DNA of 64,000 nucleotides from Acidovorax sp. YS12 (GCA_021496925.1 CP053915.1:4243501-4307500); one strand, 5' to 3'. Shown: positions 1 through 9,006, counted from the stretch's first letter. The notes: generated by a model not told the origin, from the letters alone. Program-made: numbers and translations.

Positions 1-2051
1 CGTACCGTCACCTTGATGCCTGTTTCAAATGCCCGTGTCGGGTCTTCGCTCCAGTCGACAGCGATGAACCGCTCGCTGTCCTTGTGCTGCAGCCGTTTGG
101 CCACATTGCATTCCGTTCGGTGCACCACCAGGCCTTCCCCACGTCCGAGGTATCCGACAATGGTGTCGCCTGGCACGGGGCGGCAGCAGGATGCATATTT
201 GACCGAAGCGTTTTCGCTTCCATCCAGGGTCACCGCGCCTTGCGAAAGGTTCTCGTGGGAGGTGTAACGCTCCTTGGTCATCAATACGGCATTCGGGCGA
301 TGGCCATGCTCGCTGAGCAACACCATGAGCCGCTTGGCGACAATGCTTGCAATTCGCTTGCCCAGGCCGATATCGGTCATGAGTTCTGTGCGCGTGCGAT
401 TGCCTGTGAAGCGCAGCAGCTTGTCCCATAGAGGCTGGTGGTCTGCTTCGCTACCGGGCAATTGGTCCATGCCTTCTGCGCGAAGCGCCTGGGCCAGCAA
501 CTTCTCGCCCAGGGTCGCGGATTCGCTTTGCGCCATGGTTTTCAGGTAGTGGCGAATCTTGGAGCGCGCGCGGCCCGTGCGAACGAATCCCAGCCATGCG
601 GGGTTGGGGGTGGATTCTGGTGCGGTGATTACTTCAACCACATCGCCGTTGTTGAGCTCGGTGCGCAACGGAACCGGCTCGTTGTTGATACGTGCGGCGG
701 TGGTGCGGTCTCCGACATTGCTGTGGATGGCATAGGCAAAGTCCACCACGGTCGCGCCGCGCGGCAGCGCCATGATCTGGCTCTTGGGCGTGAATACATA
801 CACTGCGTCGGGAAACAGGTCGACCTTGACGTGGTCCCAAAACTCGGCGGCATCGCGTGTCTCGTTCTGGATATCCAGCAGCGATTGCAGCCATTTGGTG
901 CCGAGCCGCTCGGCGGCGCCGCTGCCCGTGTCCTGGGCCTTGTACAGCCAATGGGCCGCCACGCCGGCCTCGGCGACGACGTGCATTTCCTCGGTGCGCA
1001 TCTGGAACTCAATGTTGATGCCGGAGGGGCCTACCAATGTCGTGTGCAGCGATTGGTAGCCATTGAGTTTGGCGATCGCAATATGGTCCTTGAACTTGCC
1101 GGGAACCGGTTTGTACATCTGGTGCAGCACGCCTAGCGCGGTGTAGCAGTCGGTGACCGTGGGTACGATGACACGGAAGCCGTAGATGTCCGTTACCTGG
1201 GCAAAGCTCAGGTGCTTGAGCTTCATCTTCTGGTAAATGGCGTACAGGGTCTTTTCTCGCCCTGCCAAGCGAACCTTCATGCCTAGCTTTGCAAAGGCGG
1301 TATCGACTTCACCTTGCACTTTCTGAATCAGGTCGCGTCGCCGGTTGCGCGATTTGCTGACTGCCTTGGTGAGCGTGGCATAGCGCCACGGGTGGAGGTG
1401 GCGGAAGGCGAGGTCCTGCAGTTCGCGGTAGGTTTGGTTGAGGCCCAGCCGGTGCGCGATGGGGGCATAGATGTCCAGGGTTTCCGAGGAAATGCGCGCC
1501 CATTTGCTGCGTGGCATATCCGACAGCGTGCGCATGTTGTGCGAGCGGTCGGCGAGCTTGACGAGGATGACCCGCACGTCGCGTGCCATGGCCAGGAGCA
1601 TCTTGCGAAACGACTCGGCCTGATTCTCTTCCCGCGTATTGAACTGCAGCTTGTCGAGTTTTGTGAGTCCGTCAACAAGCTCTGCCACCGGCGCGCCAAA
1701 ACGGTCGATCAGATCCGATTTGGTGACGCCGCAGTCCTCCATGGCGTCGTGCAGCAGTGCGGCCATCAGGGCTTGGGCATCCAGCTTCCAGCTTGCGCAC
1801 TGTGCTGCCACCGCGATGGGGTGGGTGATATAGGGTTCGCCGCTGTTGCGCAGTTGTCCCAAATGGGCCGCGTCGGCGTAGCGGTAAGCCTGCCGCACCT
1901 GCTCGATGCTGGCGGCGTCGAGATAGCCCAGGTTTTCCGTCAGTGCGGCGAAGCTCGCTGCAGCCGCGTTGGCGGCTGCAACGGTGGGGCCTGCCGGGGT
2001 GTGGCTTGGGTCGGGACGGGAGAGGGAGGCTGGAGGCATGGCCGCGTTCAT
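1..2051 (-). CDS. spoT: Bifunctional (p)ppGpp synthetase/hydrolase, 3' end beyond the window
   Basis: Makes and degrades the alarmone (p)ppGpp in the stringent response. The reading frame opens at ATG 2051 (MNAAMPPAS) and stays open to base 1, so the C-terminus is missing. The HD hydrolase domain is intact, with the metal-binding HDAMEDCG motif. It is followed by a RelA/SpoT synthetase domain (DIYGFRVIV, NGYQSLHT) and a TGS domain (VYVFTPK, ALPRGATVVDFAYAIH). The usual C-terminal ACT domain would lie outside the window. A retained HD motif favours SpoT over RelA. The gene lies downstream of rpoZ, as in many betaproteobacteria, but a terminator separates the two. Confidence 0.95.
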   Translation of the reverse strand, partial: MNAAMPPASLSRPDPSHTPAGPTVAAANAAAASFAALTENLGYLDAASIEQVRQAYRYADAAHLGQLRNSGEPYITHPIAVAAQCASWKLDAQALMAALLHDAMEDCGVTKSDLIDRFGAPVAELVDGLTKLDKLQFNTREENQAESFRKMLLAMARDVRVILVKLADRSHNMRTLSDMPRSKWARISSETLDIYAPIAHRLGLNQTYRELQDLAFRHLHPWRYATLTKAVSKSRNRRRDLIQKVQGEVDTAFAKLGMKVRLAGREKTLYAIYQKMKLKHLSFAQVTDIYGFRVIVPTVTDCYTALGVLHQMYKPVPGKFKDHIAIAKLNGYQSLHTTLVGPSGINIEFQMRTEEMHVVAEAGVAAHWLYKAQDTGSGAAERLGTKWLQSLLDIQNETRDAAEFWDHVKVDLFPDAVYVFTPKSQIMALPRGATVVDFAYAIHSNVGDRTTAARINNEPVPLRTELNNGDVVEVITAPESTPNPAWLGFVRTGRARSKIRHYLKTMAQSESATLGEKLLAQALRAEGMDQLPGSEADHQPLWDKLLRFTGNRTRTELMTDIGLGKRIASIVAKRLMVLLSEHGHRPNAVLMTKERYTSHENLSQGAVTLDGSENASVKYASCCRPVPGDTIVGYLGRGEGLVVHRTECNVAKRLQHKDSERFIAVDWSEDPTRAFETGIKVTV

Positions 2052-2092
2052 AGGCTTAATGTAGCGCGGAGAGAGGCGGTTAGGGCCGGGGC

Positions 2093-2121
2093 AAAAAAAA
2101 GCACCGCTTGGCGGTGCTTTT
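2093..2121 (-). terminator. Intrinsic terminator after rpoZ
   Basis: A 7-bp stem (gcaccgc/gcggtgc, 3-base loop) is flanked by eight A on the left and four T on the right. Read leftward it ends in T8, so it should stop transcription coming from rpoZ before spoT. Confidence 0.8.
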
Positions 2122-2150
2122 CCACAAGGGAGCGTGGTGTGCGGCGGGTG

Positions 2151-2354
2151 TCAGCCGGGAACCTTCTTGAGCATCTCCAGGCCGACCTTGCCTTGGGCAA
2201 TCTCGCGCAGGGCGGTCACGGCGGGCTTGTTGCGGCTTTCGATCTTGGGGGCGTGGCCTTGGCTGAGCATGCGCGCACGGTACGTGGCAGCCAGCACGAG
2301 CTGGAAGCGGTTGGGGATCTGCTGCAGGCAGTCTTCAACGGTGATGCGTGCCAT
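2151..2354 (-). CDS. rpoZ: RNA polymerase omega subunit
   Basis: Small subunit that helps assemble and stabilise RNA polymerase and takes part in the ppGpp response. The 67-residue product begins MARITVEDCLQQIPNRFQLV and carries the omega signature around ATYRARML and the conserved KPAVTALREIA segment. Its length is normal for betaproteobacterial omega. It lies 18 bp downstream of gmk on the same strand, the common gmk-rpoZ-spoT arrangement. Confidence 0.96.
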   Translation of the reverse strand: MARITVEDCLQQIPNRFQLVLAATYRARMLSQGHAPKIESRNKPAVTALREIAQGKVGLEMLKKVPG

Positions 2355-2372
2355 GGGAAATACTCCAGAGAA

Positions 2373-2993
2373 TCAGGTGATATTGAGCGACTCGAACGTG
2401 CTGGCACGGGCGCGGCGCTGGGCCGCGTACTTGAGGCGCTGGGCGTGCACGATGGCCTTCAGGTCGAAGAGCGCACGCTCGAACATTTCGTTGATTATAA
2501 CGAAGTCGAACTTCTCCACCTGGGCCATCTCATGCGCTGCGTTGCGCAGGCGCCGTTCAATGACTTCGGCCGAATCTTCGCCCCGCCGCTCCAGCCGGGA
2601 ACGCAATTCTTCCCAGCTCGGCGGAAGGATGAACACCAGAACGGCATTGGCAAACGCCTGCTTGATCTGCAGGGCGCCCTGGAAATCAATCTCCAGCACG
2701 ATGTCCGCGCCCTGGGAGATGCGTTCCTCGATGGCTTTTTTCGAGGTTCCGTAGCGATTGCCATGCACATTGGCCCACTCCACGAAGGCGTTGCCCGACA
2801 CCATGGTGTCGAACTCCTGCTCGGAAGCGAAAAAGTACTCCCGCCCGTGCTTCTCCTGGCCTCGGGGCGCGCGCGTGGTGTGCGAGATGGAGCGGTGGGC
2901 TTGCGAGTCCAGTTCGAGCAGGGCCTTGACCAGCGTGGATTTGCCCGCCCCGCTGGGGGCCGAGACGACGAACAGATTTCCAGGGTAGTCCAT
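2373..2993 (-). CDS. gmk: Guanylate kinase
   Basis: Phosphorylates GMP to GDP with ATP in purine nucleotide metabolism. The 206-residue product has the P-loop SAPSGAGKSTL near residues 11-21, the GMP-binding segment around SISHTTRAPRGQE and the FFASEQEFD motif. Length matches the family. The ATG at 2993 gives MDYPGNLFVVSAPSG, the usual distance from start to P-loop. It is part of the leftward yicC-gmk-rpoZ group. Confidence 0.97.
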   Translation of the reverse strand: MDYPGNLFVVSAPSGAGKSTLVKALLELDSQAHRSISHTTRAPRGQEKHGREYFFASEQEFDTMVSGNAFVEWANVHGNRYGTSKKAIEERISQGADIVLEIDFQGALQIKQAFANAVLVFILPPSWEELRSRLERRGEDSAEVIERRLRNAAHEMAQVEKFDFVIINEMFERALFDLKAIVHAQRLKYAAQRRARASTFESLNIT

Positions 2994-3058
2994 GCTGCCC
3001 TTACTCCAATGGCCAAAACGGAATTATCCCAGATCGGCAGCGCCCGCCAGCCTGGGCT

Positions 3059-3970
3059 TCACTCGATGTTCTGCACCTGCTCGCGCATCTGCTCGATCAG
3101 CACCTTCATGTCCACGCTGATGTGCGTGAGGTCGAGCGCTGCCGATTTCGAGCCCAGCGTATTCGCTTCGCGGTGCAGTTCCTGAATCAGGAAGTCCAGG
3201 CGCTTGCCGATTTCCCCGCCTTTTTCCAGCAGGCGCTCGATCTCGTCGAGGTGGGACTGCAGGCGCGTGATTTCCTCGGCCACGTCGATGCGGATGGCGA
3301 AGGCCGTGGCTTCGGTGAGGGCGCGGTCCTGGGCCGCTTCCGGCGCCACGGCGCCATCGGCCAGGGCCATGGCGTCCTTCCAGCGCTCCATGAAGCGCTG
3401 GCGCTGCTGCTCCACGAGCCGGGGCACCAGCGGCGTGGCCTGGCTGGCGAGCGCGCGCAGTTGCGCCACGCGATCCTGCAGCATGGCGGCCAGGCGCTGG
3501 CCCTCGCGCTCGCGTGCTGCGATCAATTCGCCCAGGGCCTGCTCGGCGAGCTGCGGGGCGATGCCGCTCCAGTCCTGGTCCGAGCCGGCGCTGGCGTTGG
3601 CGCACAGGCGCAGGGCGTCGGCCACGCTCAGCGGTGCGGCCTGGGGCAGCCAGGCCTGCACGGTGTCCTGCAGTCCGTTCAGGCGCTGCAGCAACTGGGG
3701 CGAGGGGGCGGGCAGGGCGCCGCCGCCTTCGCTTTCGATGGCGGCGCGCAGTTCCACCTTGCCGCGCTTGAGCCGCGTGGTCAGCAATGTGCGCAACTGC
3801 GGCTCCAGCGCCCGCAGTTCGTCGGGAAGGCGCAGCGTGAGGTCGAGGAAGCGGCTGTTGACGGAGCGGATTTCCAGTCCCAGCCGGTGTGCCGCCGCAG
3901 GCGCCTGGGCGCCTTCCGCGCTGGTGCCATGCTGGGCACTGGCGTACCCGGTCATGCTGTAAACTGGCAT
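3059..3970 (-). CDS. yicC: YicC family endoribonuclease-like protein
   Basis: A 303-residue member of the YicC/YloC family (YicC N-terminal domain plus DUF1732). E. coli YicC has been linked to RNA degradation. The start MPVYSMTGYASAQ is the family hallmark (MTGYA near the N-terminus). The C-terminal part has ITRLQSHLDEIERLL and the ending LIEQMREQVQNIE, which matches the conserved terminus. It is upstream of gmk, as in many proteobacteria. The family assignment is firm; the exact substrate here is not known. Confidence 0.93.
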   Translation of the reverse strand: MPVYSMTGYASAQHGTSAEGAQAPAAAHRLGLEIRSVNSRFLDLTLRLPDELRALEPQLRTLLTTRLKRGKVELRAAIESEGGGALPAPSPQLLQRLNGLQDTVQAWLPQAAPLSVADALRLCANASAGSDQDWSGIAPQLAEQALGELIAAREREGQRLAAMLQDRVAQLRALASQATPLVPRLVEQQRQRFMERWKDAMALADGAVAPEAAQDRALTEATAFAIRIDVAEEITRLQSHLDEIERLLEKGGEIGKRLDFLIQELHREANTLGSKSAALDLTHISVDMKVLIEQMREQVQNIE

Positions 3971-4048
3971 AGGACTTTCCGATGGTTGCTTGCGATCCGG
4001 CGATTATCCGGGTTCCACTCCCCCGCCCGAGGTCTCTTCGCAGAAAGT

Positions 4049-5071
4049 ATGTCGTCGCCCAAGATCAAGCCCGCACCTTTGCCTCCCGACACCCTGATTG
4101 GTGGCTATCGCGTGGTACGCCGGCTGGCGGCCGGGGGGTTTGGCGTGGTGTACCTGGCGGTGGATGGCGAGGGCCAGCAAGTGGCCATCAAGGAGTACCT
4201 GCCCGCCTCGCTGGCCACGCGGGCGCCAGGCGAGCTGACGCCCAAGGTGCCGCCGGAAAAGCTCTCGCTCTACCGCCTGGGCCTCAAGAGTTTCTTTGAG
4301 GAAGGCCGCTCGCTCGCGCAGATCTCGCACGCCTCGGTGGTGAGCGTGCTCAACTTCTTCCGCGAGAACGAAACCGTCTACATGGTGATGAACTACCTGG
4401 AGGGCGCGTCCCTGCAGGACTTCATCATCACCGCGCGCGACCTCAAGACGCAGAAGGTGTTCCGCGAATCCACCATCCGCTCGCTGTTCGACGAGGTGCT
4501 GCGCGGCCTGCGCATCGTGCACCAGCACAAGATGCTGCACCTCGACATCAAGCCGGCCAACATCTTCGTCACCGACGACAACCGTGCCGTGATGATCGAC
4601 TTCGGCGCGGCGCGCGAGGTGCTGTCCAAAGAGGGCAACTTCATCCGCCCGATGTACACCCCCGGCTTCGCCGCGCCCGAGATGTACCGGCGCGACGCCT
4701 CGATGGGCCCGTGGACCGACATCTACGCCATCGGCGCCTGCATCTATGCCTGCATGCAGGGCTTTCCGCCCAACGAGGCGCCGCAGCGCACCGAGAAAGA
4801 CCGCCTGTCGCTGGCGCTGACCAAGCTGCGCGGCGTGTACTCCGATAACCTGATCGAGGTGGTCGAGTGGTGCATGGCGCTTGATCCGCTGTCGCGCCCG
4901 CAATCCGTGTTCGCCTTGCAGAAAGAGCTTTCGCGCGAGGGCGAGCGCCGCTACACCAAACTCACGGTGGCTGAAAAAATGCGCCTGCAGCTCGACACCC
5001 TGGTCTCCGACGCCAAGAAGAACGTGCAAAAACTCGGCGAGGCCACCGATCTCGGTGTGAAGCCGAAATGA
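4049..5071 (+). CDS. PknB-type serine/threonine protein kinase
   Basis: A 340-residue Hanks-type Ser/Thr kinase. It has a glycine loop GGFGVVYLA (29-37), the ATP-binding lysine in VAIKEYLP (Lys48), the catalytic loop HLDIKPAN (164-171) and the metal-binding IDFGAA (183-188). No transmembrane segment or extracellular sensor follows, so it is probably cytoplasmic. The start chosen is ATG 4049 (MSSPKIKPAPLPPD). An earlier in-frame extension runs antisense to yicC and looks spurious. The stop overlaps the start of the PP2C gene by 4 bp (ATGA), so kinase and phosphatase are probably made as a pair. Targets are unknown. Confidence 0.92.
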   Translation: MSSPKIKPAPLPPDTLIGGYRVVRRLAAGGFGVVYLAVDGEGQQVAIKEYLPASLATRAPGELTPKVPPEKLSLYRLGLKSFFEEGRSLAQISHASVVSVLNFFRENETVYMVMNYLEGASLQDFIITARDLKTQKVFRESTIRSLFDEVLRGLRIVHQHKMLHLDIKPANIFVTDDNRAVMIDFGAAREVLSKEGNFIRPMYTPGFAAPEMYRRDASMGPWTDIYAIGACIYACMQGFPPNEAPQRTEKDRLSLALTKLRGVYSDNLIEVVEWCMALDPLSRPQSVFALQKELSREGERRYTKLTVAEKMRLQLDTLVSDAKKNVQKLGEATDLGVKPK

Positions 5072-5973
5072 AGTTCTCCGTATTCCAGGTCAGCCGCCGC
5101 GGCGGCCGCGAGAAGAACGAAGACCGCATGGGCTACTGCTACACGCGCGAGTCGGGCCTGTTCGCGCTGGCCGACGGCATGGGCGGGCACCCGCAGGGCG
5201 AGGTGGCGGCCCAGATCGCGCTGCAGACCATCTCCGCGATGTTCCAGCGCATGGCCAAGCCCAAGCTCGACGACGTGCGCGAGTTCCTCTCCGAGGCCTT
5301 GCTGGCGGCGCACCACCAGATCCTGCGCCACGCCATCGACAAGGGCATGCTCGACACGCCGCGCACCACGCTGGTGGCCGCCGTGGTGCAGGACGGGCGC
5401 GCGCAGTGGATCCACTGCGGCGACTCGCGCCTGTACATGGTGCGCGACGGCGCGCTGCTTTCGCGCACGCGCGACCACTCGTACCTGGAGCTGCGCAACA
5501 TGGCCATCACCCCCGGCCTGGAGCGCGTCAACCGCAACGTGCTGTTCACCTGCCTGGGCTCGCCGTCCAAGCCCATCTTCGACATCACCGGCCCGGTGAC
5601 GCTGGAGCAGGGCGACCGCATCCTGCTGTGCTCCGACGGCCTGTGGGGCAGCCTGGACGACGAAACCATCACGCGCGAGCTGGGCCGCCAGGCCGTGGCC
5701 CAGGCCGTGCCCGACCTGGTGGAAGACGCGCTGCGCAAGGCCGGCAGCACCAGCGACAACGTCACCGTCGTCGCCATGGAGTGGGAGACGCCCGACGCCT
5801 TCGAGTCCACCCAGGGCATTTCCACCGAGGGCATCGACGACGACGCCTTCGAGTCCACCATCCAGTCGGGGCCGCTCGATGCGCTGGTCGACGACCTCGA
5901 CGACGCGGCCATCGAGCGCTCCATCGCCGAGATCAACGAAGCCATCCGCCGCTCCGCTGCAAAAAAAGCATGA
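5068..5973 (+). CDS. PP2C-family serine/threonine phosphatase
   Basis: A 301-residue metal-dependent protein phosphatase. The PP2C metal and core motifs are present: ADGMGGHPQGE, CGDSRLYMVRDG, LCSDGLWGSLDD and SDNVTVVAMEW. After the catalytic domain comes an acidic tail of about 60 residues with a repeated DDDAFEST-like element (AFESTQGIST, then DDDAFESTIQ). The tail may carry Ser/Thr sites for the partner kinase; that is inference. The gene overlaps the kinase gene by 4 bp, which argues for translational coupling and for an antagonistic switch acting on common substrates. Confidence 0.92.
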   Translation: MKFSVFQVSRRGGREKNEDRMGYCYTRESGLFALADGMGGHPQGEVAAQIALQTISAMFQRMAKPKLDDVREFLSEALLAAHHQILRHAIDKGMLDTPRTTLVAAVVQDGRAQWIHCGDSRLYMVRDGALLSRTRDHSYLELRNMAITPGLERVNRNVLFTCLGSPSKPIFDITGPVTLEQGDRILLCSDGLWGSLDDETITRELGRQAVAQAVPDLVEDALRKAGSTSDNVTVVAMEWETPDAFESTQGISTEGIDDDAFESTIQSGPLDALVDDLDDAAIERSIAEINEAIRRSAAKKA

Positions 5974-6014
5974 GCGCGCAGCGCGCCACGCACACCTGAA
6001 AAGGAATCTTCTCC

Positions 6015-6740
6015 ATGACGTTTGAACGCAGCGGCCAGCGCGCCGCCGACCAGTTGCGCGCCGTGCGCATCACGCGCGGCTACACCATCCATGCCGAGGG
6101 CTCGGTGCTCATCGAGTTCGGCAACACGAAAGTGCTGTGCACCGCCTCGGTCGAGGAAAAGGTGCCGCCGCACAAGCGCGGCAGCGGCGAGGGCTGGGTC
6201 ACGGCCGAGTACGGCATGCTGCCGCGCTCCACCCACACGCGCAGCGACCGCGAGGCCGCGCGCGGCAAGCAGAGCGGGCGCACGCAGGAGATCCAGCGCC
6301 TCATCGGGCGCAGCCTGCGCGCGGTGTTCGACCTCCGGCTGCTCGGCGAGCGTACCATCCAGCTCGACTGCGACGTCATCCAGGCCGACGGCGGCACGCG
6401 CACGGCGGCCATCACCGGCGCCTTCGTGGCCGCGCAGGATGCGGTGAACGGCCTGCTCGCGGCGGGCAAGCTGGCCGCCTCGCCCATCACGGCGCCCGTG
6501 GCCGCGATCTCGGTCGGCATCGTGCAAGGCACGCCGCTGCTCGACCTGGAGTACGTCGAGGACGTGGACTGCGACACCGACATGAACGTGGTGATGACCG
6601 GCGCCGGCCACTACGTGGAAGTCCAGGGCACGGCCGAGGGCGTGGCCTTCACGCGCGCCGAAATGGACCAACTGCTGGCGCTGGCCGAAAAAGGCATTGG
6701 CGAACTGGTGGCGCTGCAGCGCCAGGCACTCTCGAACTGA
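6015..6740 (+). CDS. rph: Ribonuclease PH
   Basis: Phosphorolytic 3'-5' exoribonuclease that trims tRNA 3' ends. The 241-residue product has the full-length RNase PH pattern: an N-terminal ERSGQRAADQLR segment, EYGMLPRSTHTR, REAARGKQSGRTQEIQRLIG, QLDCDVIQADGGTRTAAITG and a normal C-terminus. It starts 41 bp after the phosphatase gene behind an AAGGAATCT-type ribosome site and is followed by rdgB, a common betaproteobacterial order. Confidence 0.96.
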   Translation: MTFERSGQRAADQLRAVRITRGYTIHAEGSVLIEFGNTKVLCTASVEEKVPPHKRGSGEGWVTAEYGMLPRSTHTRSDREAARGKQSGRTQEIQRLIGRSLRAVFDLRLLGERTIQLDCDVIQADGGTRTAAITGAFVAAQDAVNGLLAAGKLAASPITAPVAAISVGIVQGTPLLDLEYVEDVDCDTDMNVVMTGAGHYVEVQGTAEGVAFTRAEMDQLLALAEKGIGELVALQRQALSN

Positions 6741-6784
6741 TAGCTGCCAGCGCTTGATGGACGGGCGCTGGAGCCCGATTTGAC
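6741..6784. repeat. Dispersed agcgcttg repeat, copy A
   Basis: Fills the rph-rdgB gap. It begins tagctgccagcgcttg, a 16-base string also found inside trpF, and continues with tggacgggcgctgg, giving an imperfect hairpin between agcgctt and ggcgctgg. It belongs to a family of about ten copies in this window. Confidence 0.7.
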
Positions 6785-6785
6785 T

Positions 6786-7391
6786 ATGAAAATCGTTTTG
6801 GCATCGAACAACCGCGGCAAGCTCGCCGAGCTGCAGGCCATGCTGGCGCCGCTGGGCGTGGAGCTGGTGCGCCAGGCCGACCTGGGTGTGGGCGAGGCCG
6901 AGGAGCCGCACTGCACCTTCGTCGAGAACGCGCTGGCCAAGGCGCGCTTCGCCGCCGAACACACCGGCCTGCCCGCGCTGGCCGACGACGCGGGCCTGTG
7001 CGTGCATGCCTTCGGCGGCCTGCCGGGCGTGCAGACGGCCTACTACGCCACCCAGTTCGGCTACGACAAGGGCGACGACACCAATGTGCGCGCGCTGCTG
7101 GAGCAGATGCAGGGCATCGCCGACCGGCGCGCCGCCATGGTCAGCACGCTGGTGGCCGTGCGCGGCCCGCAAGACCCAGAGCCGCTCATCGCCGTGGGCC
7201 GCGTCAAGGGCGAGATCGCGCCCGAGCGCCGCGGCAGCGGGGGCTTCGGCTTCGACCCGGTGATGTTCATCCCCGAATTCGGCAAGACCTTCGCCGAACT
7301 GCCCGCCGAGGTGAAGAACGCGCACAGCCACCGTGGCCGCGCCGCGCAGCAGATGCTGGCGCTGATGCGCGAACATTGGCTATCAAAATGA
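6786..7391 (+). CDS. rdgB: RdgB/HAM1 family dITP/XTP pyrophosphatase
   Basis: House-cleaning enzyme that hydrolyses non-canonical purine nucleoside triphosphates (dITP, XTP) to the monophosphates, keeping them out of DNA and RNA. The 201-residue product starts MKIVLASNNRGKLAELQAML and has the family motifs LADDAGLCV and GSGGFGFDPVMFIPE. An in-frame TTG six bases upstream is possible, but the ATG gives the normal N-terminus. The gene lies directly after rph, with a dispersed repeat filling the gap. Confidence 0.95.
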   Translation: MKIVLASNNRGKLAELQAMLAPLGVELVRQADLGVGEAEEPHCTFVENALAKARFAAEHTGLPALADDAGLCVHAFGGLPGVQTAYYATQFGYDKGDDTNVRALLEQMQGIADRRAAMVSTLVAVRGPQDPEPLIAVGRVKGEIAPERRGSGGFGFDPVMFIPEFGKTFAELPAEVKNAHSHRGRAAQQMLALMREHWLSK

Positions 7392-7485
7392 GAGCTTCCA
7401 GCGCTTGCCTGTCGGGCCATTGCGATGGTTTTGATATGAAAAACCTTGCTGGACAAGCGCTGGCAGCTATCGTTTCAAGAGCGCA
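7392..7485. repeat. Dispersed agcgcttg repeat, copy B (two partial units)
   Basis: The rdgB-hemW gap holds two diverged halves of the repeat: gcttccagcgcttgcctgtc from about 7394 and ttgctggacaagcgctggca from 7446, followed by gctatcgtttcaagag. The second half matches copies at 18230 and 26102. No other feature is seen in the gap. Confidence 0.65.
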
Positions 7486-8682
7486 ATGACCTCTCCCCGC
7501 GACATCCAGCACTACATGCGCCCCGGCCTGCTGCAGCTTGCCAGCCTGCCGCCGCTGTCGCTGTACGTGCACCTGCCCTGGTGCCTGCGCAAGTGTCCGT
7601 ACTGCGACTTCAACTCGCACGAAATGAAGGTGGGCGAGCTGCCCGAGCAGCGCTACATCGGCGCGCTGGTGGCCGACCTCGAAGCCGCGCTGCCGCTGGT
7701 GTGGGGCCGCACCGTGCACAGCATCTTCATCGGCGGCGGCACGCCCAGCCTGTTCTCGCCCGGCGGCATCGACCGGCTGCTGTCCGACATCCGCGCGCGC
7801 CTGCGCGTCGAGGCCGACTGCGAGATCACGCTGGAGGCCAACCCCGGCACGTTCGAGAAGGAGCGCTTTCGCGCCTTCCGCGCCGCCGGGGTGACGCGCC
7901 TGTCGATCGGCGTGCAGAGCTTCGACGACGGGCACCTGAAAGCCCTGGGCCGCGTGCACGACCGCGCGCAGGCGCTGGCCGCCGTGCAGGAGGCGGCGCA
8001 GGCGTTCGAGACCTTCAACCTCGACATCATGTACGCGCTGCCGGGCCAGACCCTGGCCGGCCTGGAGCGCGACCTGGAGACGGCGCTGGCCTTCGCGCCG
8101 CCGCACCTGTCGGTCTACCACCTCACCATCGAGCCCAACACCTGGTTCGCCAAGCACCCGCCCGCGCTGCCCGAGGGCGACGACGCCTACGCCATGCTCG
8201 ACCGCATCACCGAGATGACGGCCGCCGCGGGCCTGGCGCGCTACGAAGTCTCGGCCTACGCGCGCAAGGGCCACCAGTGCGTGCACAACGGCAACTACTG
8301 GCAGTTCGGCGACTACCTCGGCATCGGCGCCGGGGCGCACAGCAAGCTCAGCTTCGCGCACCGCGTCGTGCGCCAGGTGCGCTACCGCGAGCCGCGCCTG
8401 TACATGGACAACGCCCTGGCGGGCCGCGCCGTGGCGCAGGACGAAGACGTGCGCCGCGCCGACCTGCCGTTCGAGTACATGCTCAACGCCCTGCGCCTGC
8501 GCGAAGGCTTTGCGCTGCAGGACTTCTGCGAGCGCACGGGCCTGCCGGTGACGGCCATCGCGCGCGGCCTGGAAGAGGCAGAGCGCAAGGGCCTGGTCGT
8601 GCGCGACATGGGCCACGTGCGCCCCACGGAGCGCGGCTTCGACTTCCTGAGCGACCTGCAGGCGCTGTTCCTGGCCGATTAA
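7486..8682 (+). CDS. hemW: Radical SAM heme chaperone HemW
   Basis: HemW binds heme and is thought to deliver it to target proteins; it resembles the coproporphyrinogen oxidase HemN but lacks that activity. The 398-residue product has the radical SAM cluster motif WCLRKCPYCDF (CxxxCxxC) near residues 31-41, then FIGGGTPSLFSP and SIGVQSFDDGHLKALGR. The C-terminal HemN-type domain contains the EYMLNALRLREGF segment typical of HemW. The position after rdgB is the usual one in this group. Confidence 0.95.
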   Translation: MTSPRDIQHYMRPGLLQLASLPPLSLYVHLPWCLRKCPYCDFNSHEMKVGELPEQRYIGALVADLEAALPLVWGRTVHSIFIGGGTPSLFSPGGIDRLLSDIRARLRVEADCEITLEANPGTFEKERFRAFRAAGVTRLSIGVQSFDDGHLKALGRVHDRAQALAAVQEAAQAFETFNLDIMYALPGQTLAGLERDLETALAFAPPHLSVYHLTIEPNTWFAKHPPALPEGDDAYAMLDRITEMTAAAGLARYEVSAYARKGHQCVHNGNYWQFGDYLGIGAGAHSKLSFAHRVVRQVRYREPRLYMDNALAGRAVAQDEDVRRADLPFEYMLNALRLREGFALQDFCERTGLPVTAIARGLEEAERKGLVVRDMGHVRPTERGFDFLSDLQALFLAD

Positions 8683-8691
8683 GGCCCGCAG

Positions 8692-9006
8692 TCAGCCGCA
8701 GCGCGCGGCGACGATGCGGCCCTGCGCATCGACCTCCAGGTTCAGCCGCTCGGCGTCGAACTCCTTGGTCACGGCCTGCCCCGGCCGCAGGATGCGCGCC
8801 ATCAGCGCGCCCGAGCGCTGGCGCGCCTGCTCCATCACCGGCGCCGTGGCCTGCTGGCCCACCACCGTTTGCGCCGGCCCCGCGCTGCAGGCGCCGCCTT
8901 GCGGCTGCCAGACCGGCGAGGCGTGCGGGCGCGGGCTGCTGCAGCCGGCCAGCAGGGCCAGGCCGGCCAGGGTGGAAAGCATCAGGAAAGCGGGGGGCTG
9001 GCGCAT
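8692..9006 (-). CDS. I78-family peptidase-inhibitor-like lipoprotein
   Basis: A 104-residue secreted protein. From ATG 9006 it starts MRQPPAFLML, followed by a hydrophobic stretch and a lipobox (ALLAGC), so it should be lipidated and membrane-anchored. The mature part resembles the Inhibitor_I78 family: a conserved cysteine in GACSAGP, VGQQAT, RILRPGQAVTKEFDAERLN and a terminal RCG. Family members inhibit serine proteases; whether this one does is unknown. The gene is convergent with hemW, 9 bp from its stop. Confidence 0.75.
   Translation of the reverse strand: MRQPPAFLMLSTLAGLALLAGCSSPRPHASPVWQPQGGACSAGPAQTVVGQQATAPVMEQARQRSGALMARILRPGQAVTKEFDAERLNLEVDAQGRIVAARCG

Noticed and set aside
1314..3185. 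Long rightward open frame across spoT, rpoZ and gmk
   Set aside because: It runs antisense through three conserved genes and has no motif of its own.
5139..7376. Long open frame (over 700 codons) antisense to the phosphatase, rph and rdgB genes
   Set aside because: It mirrors three well-conserved genes on the other strand and is Arg/His/Ala rich, as expected for a high-GC shadow frame.
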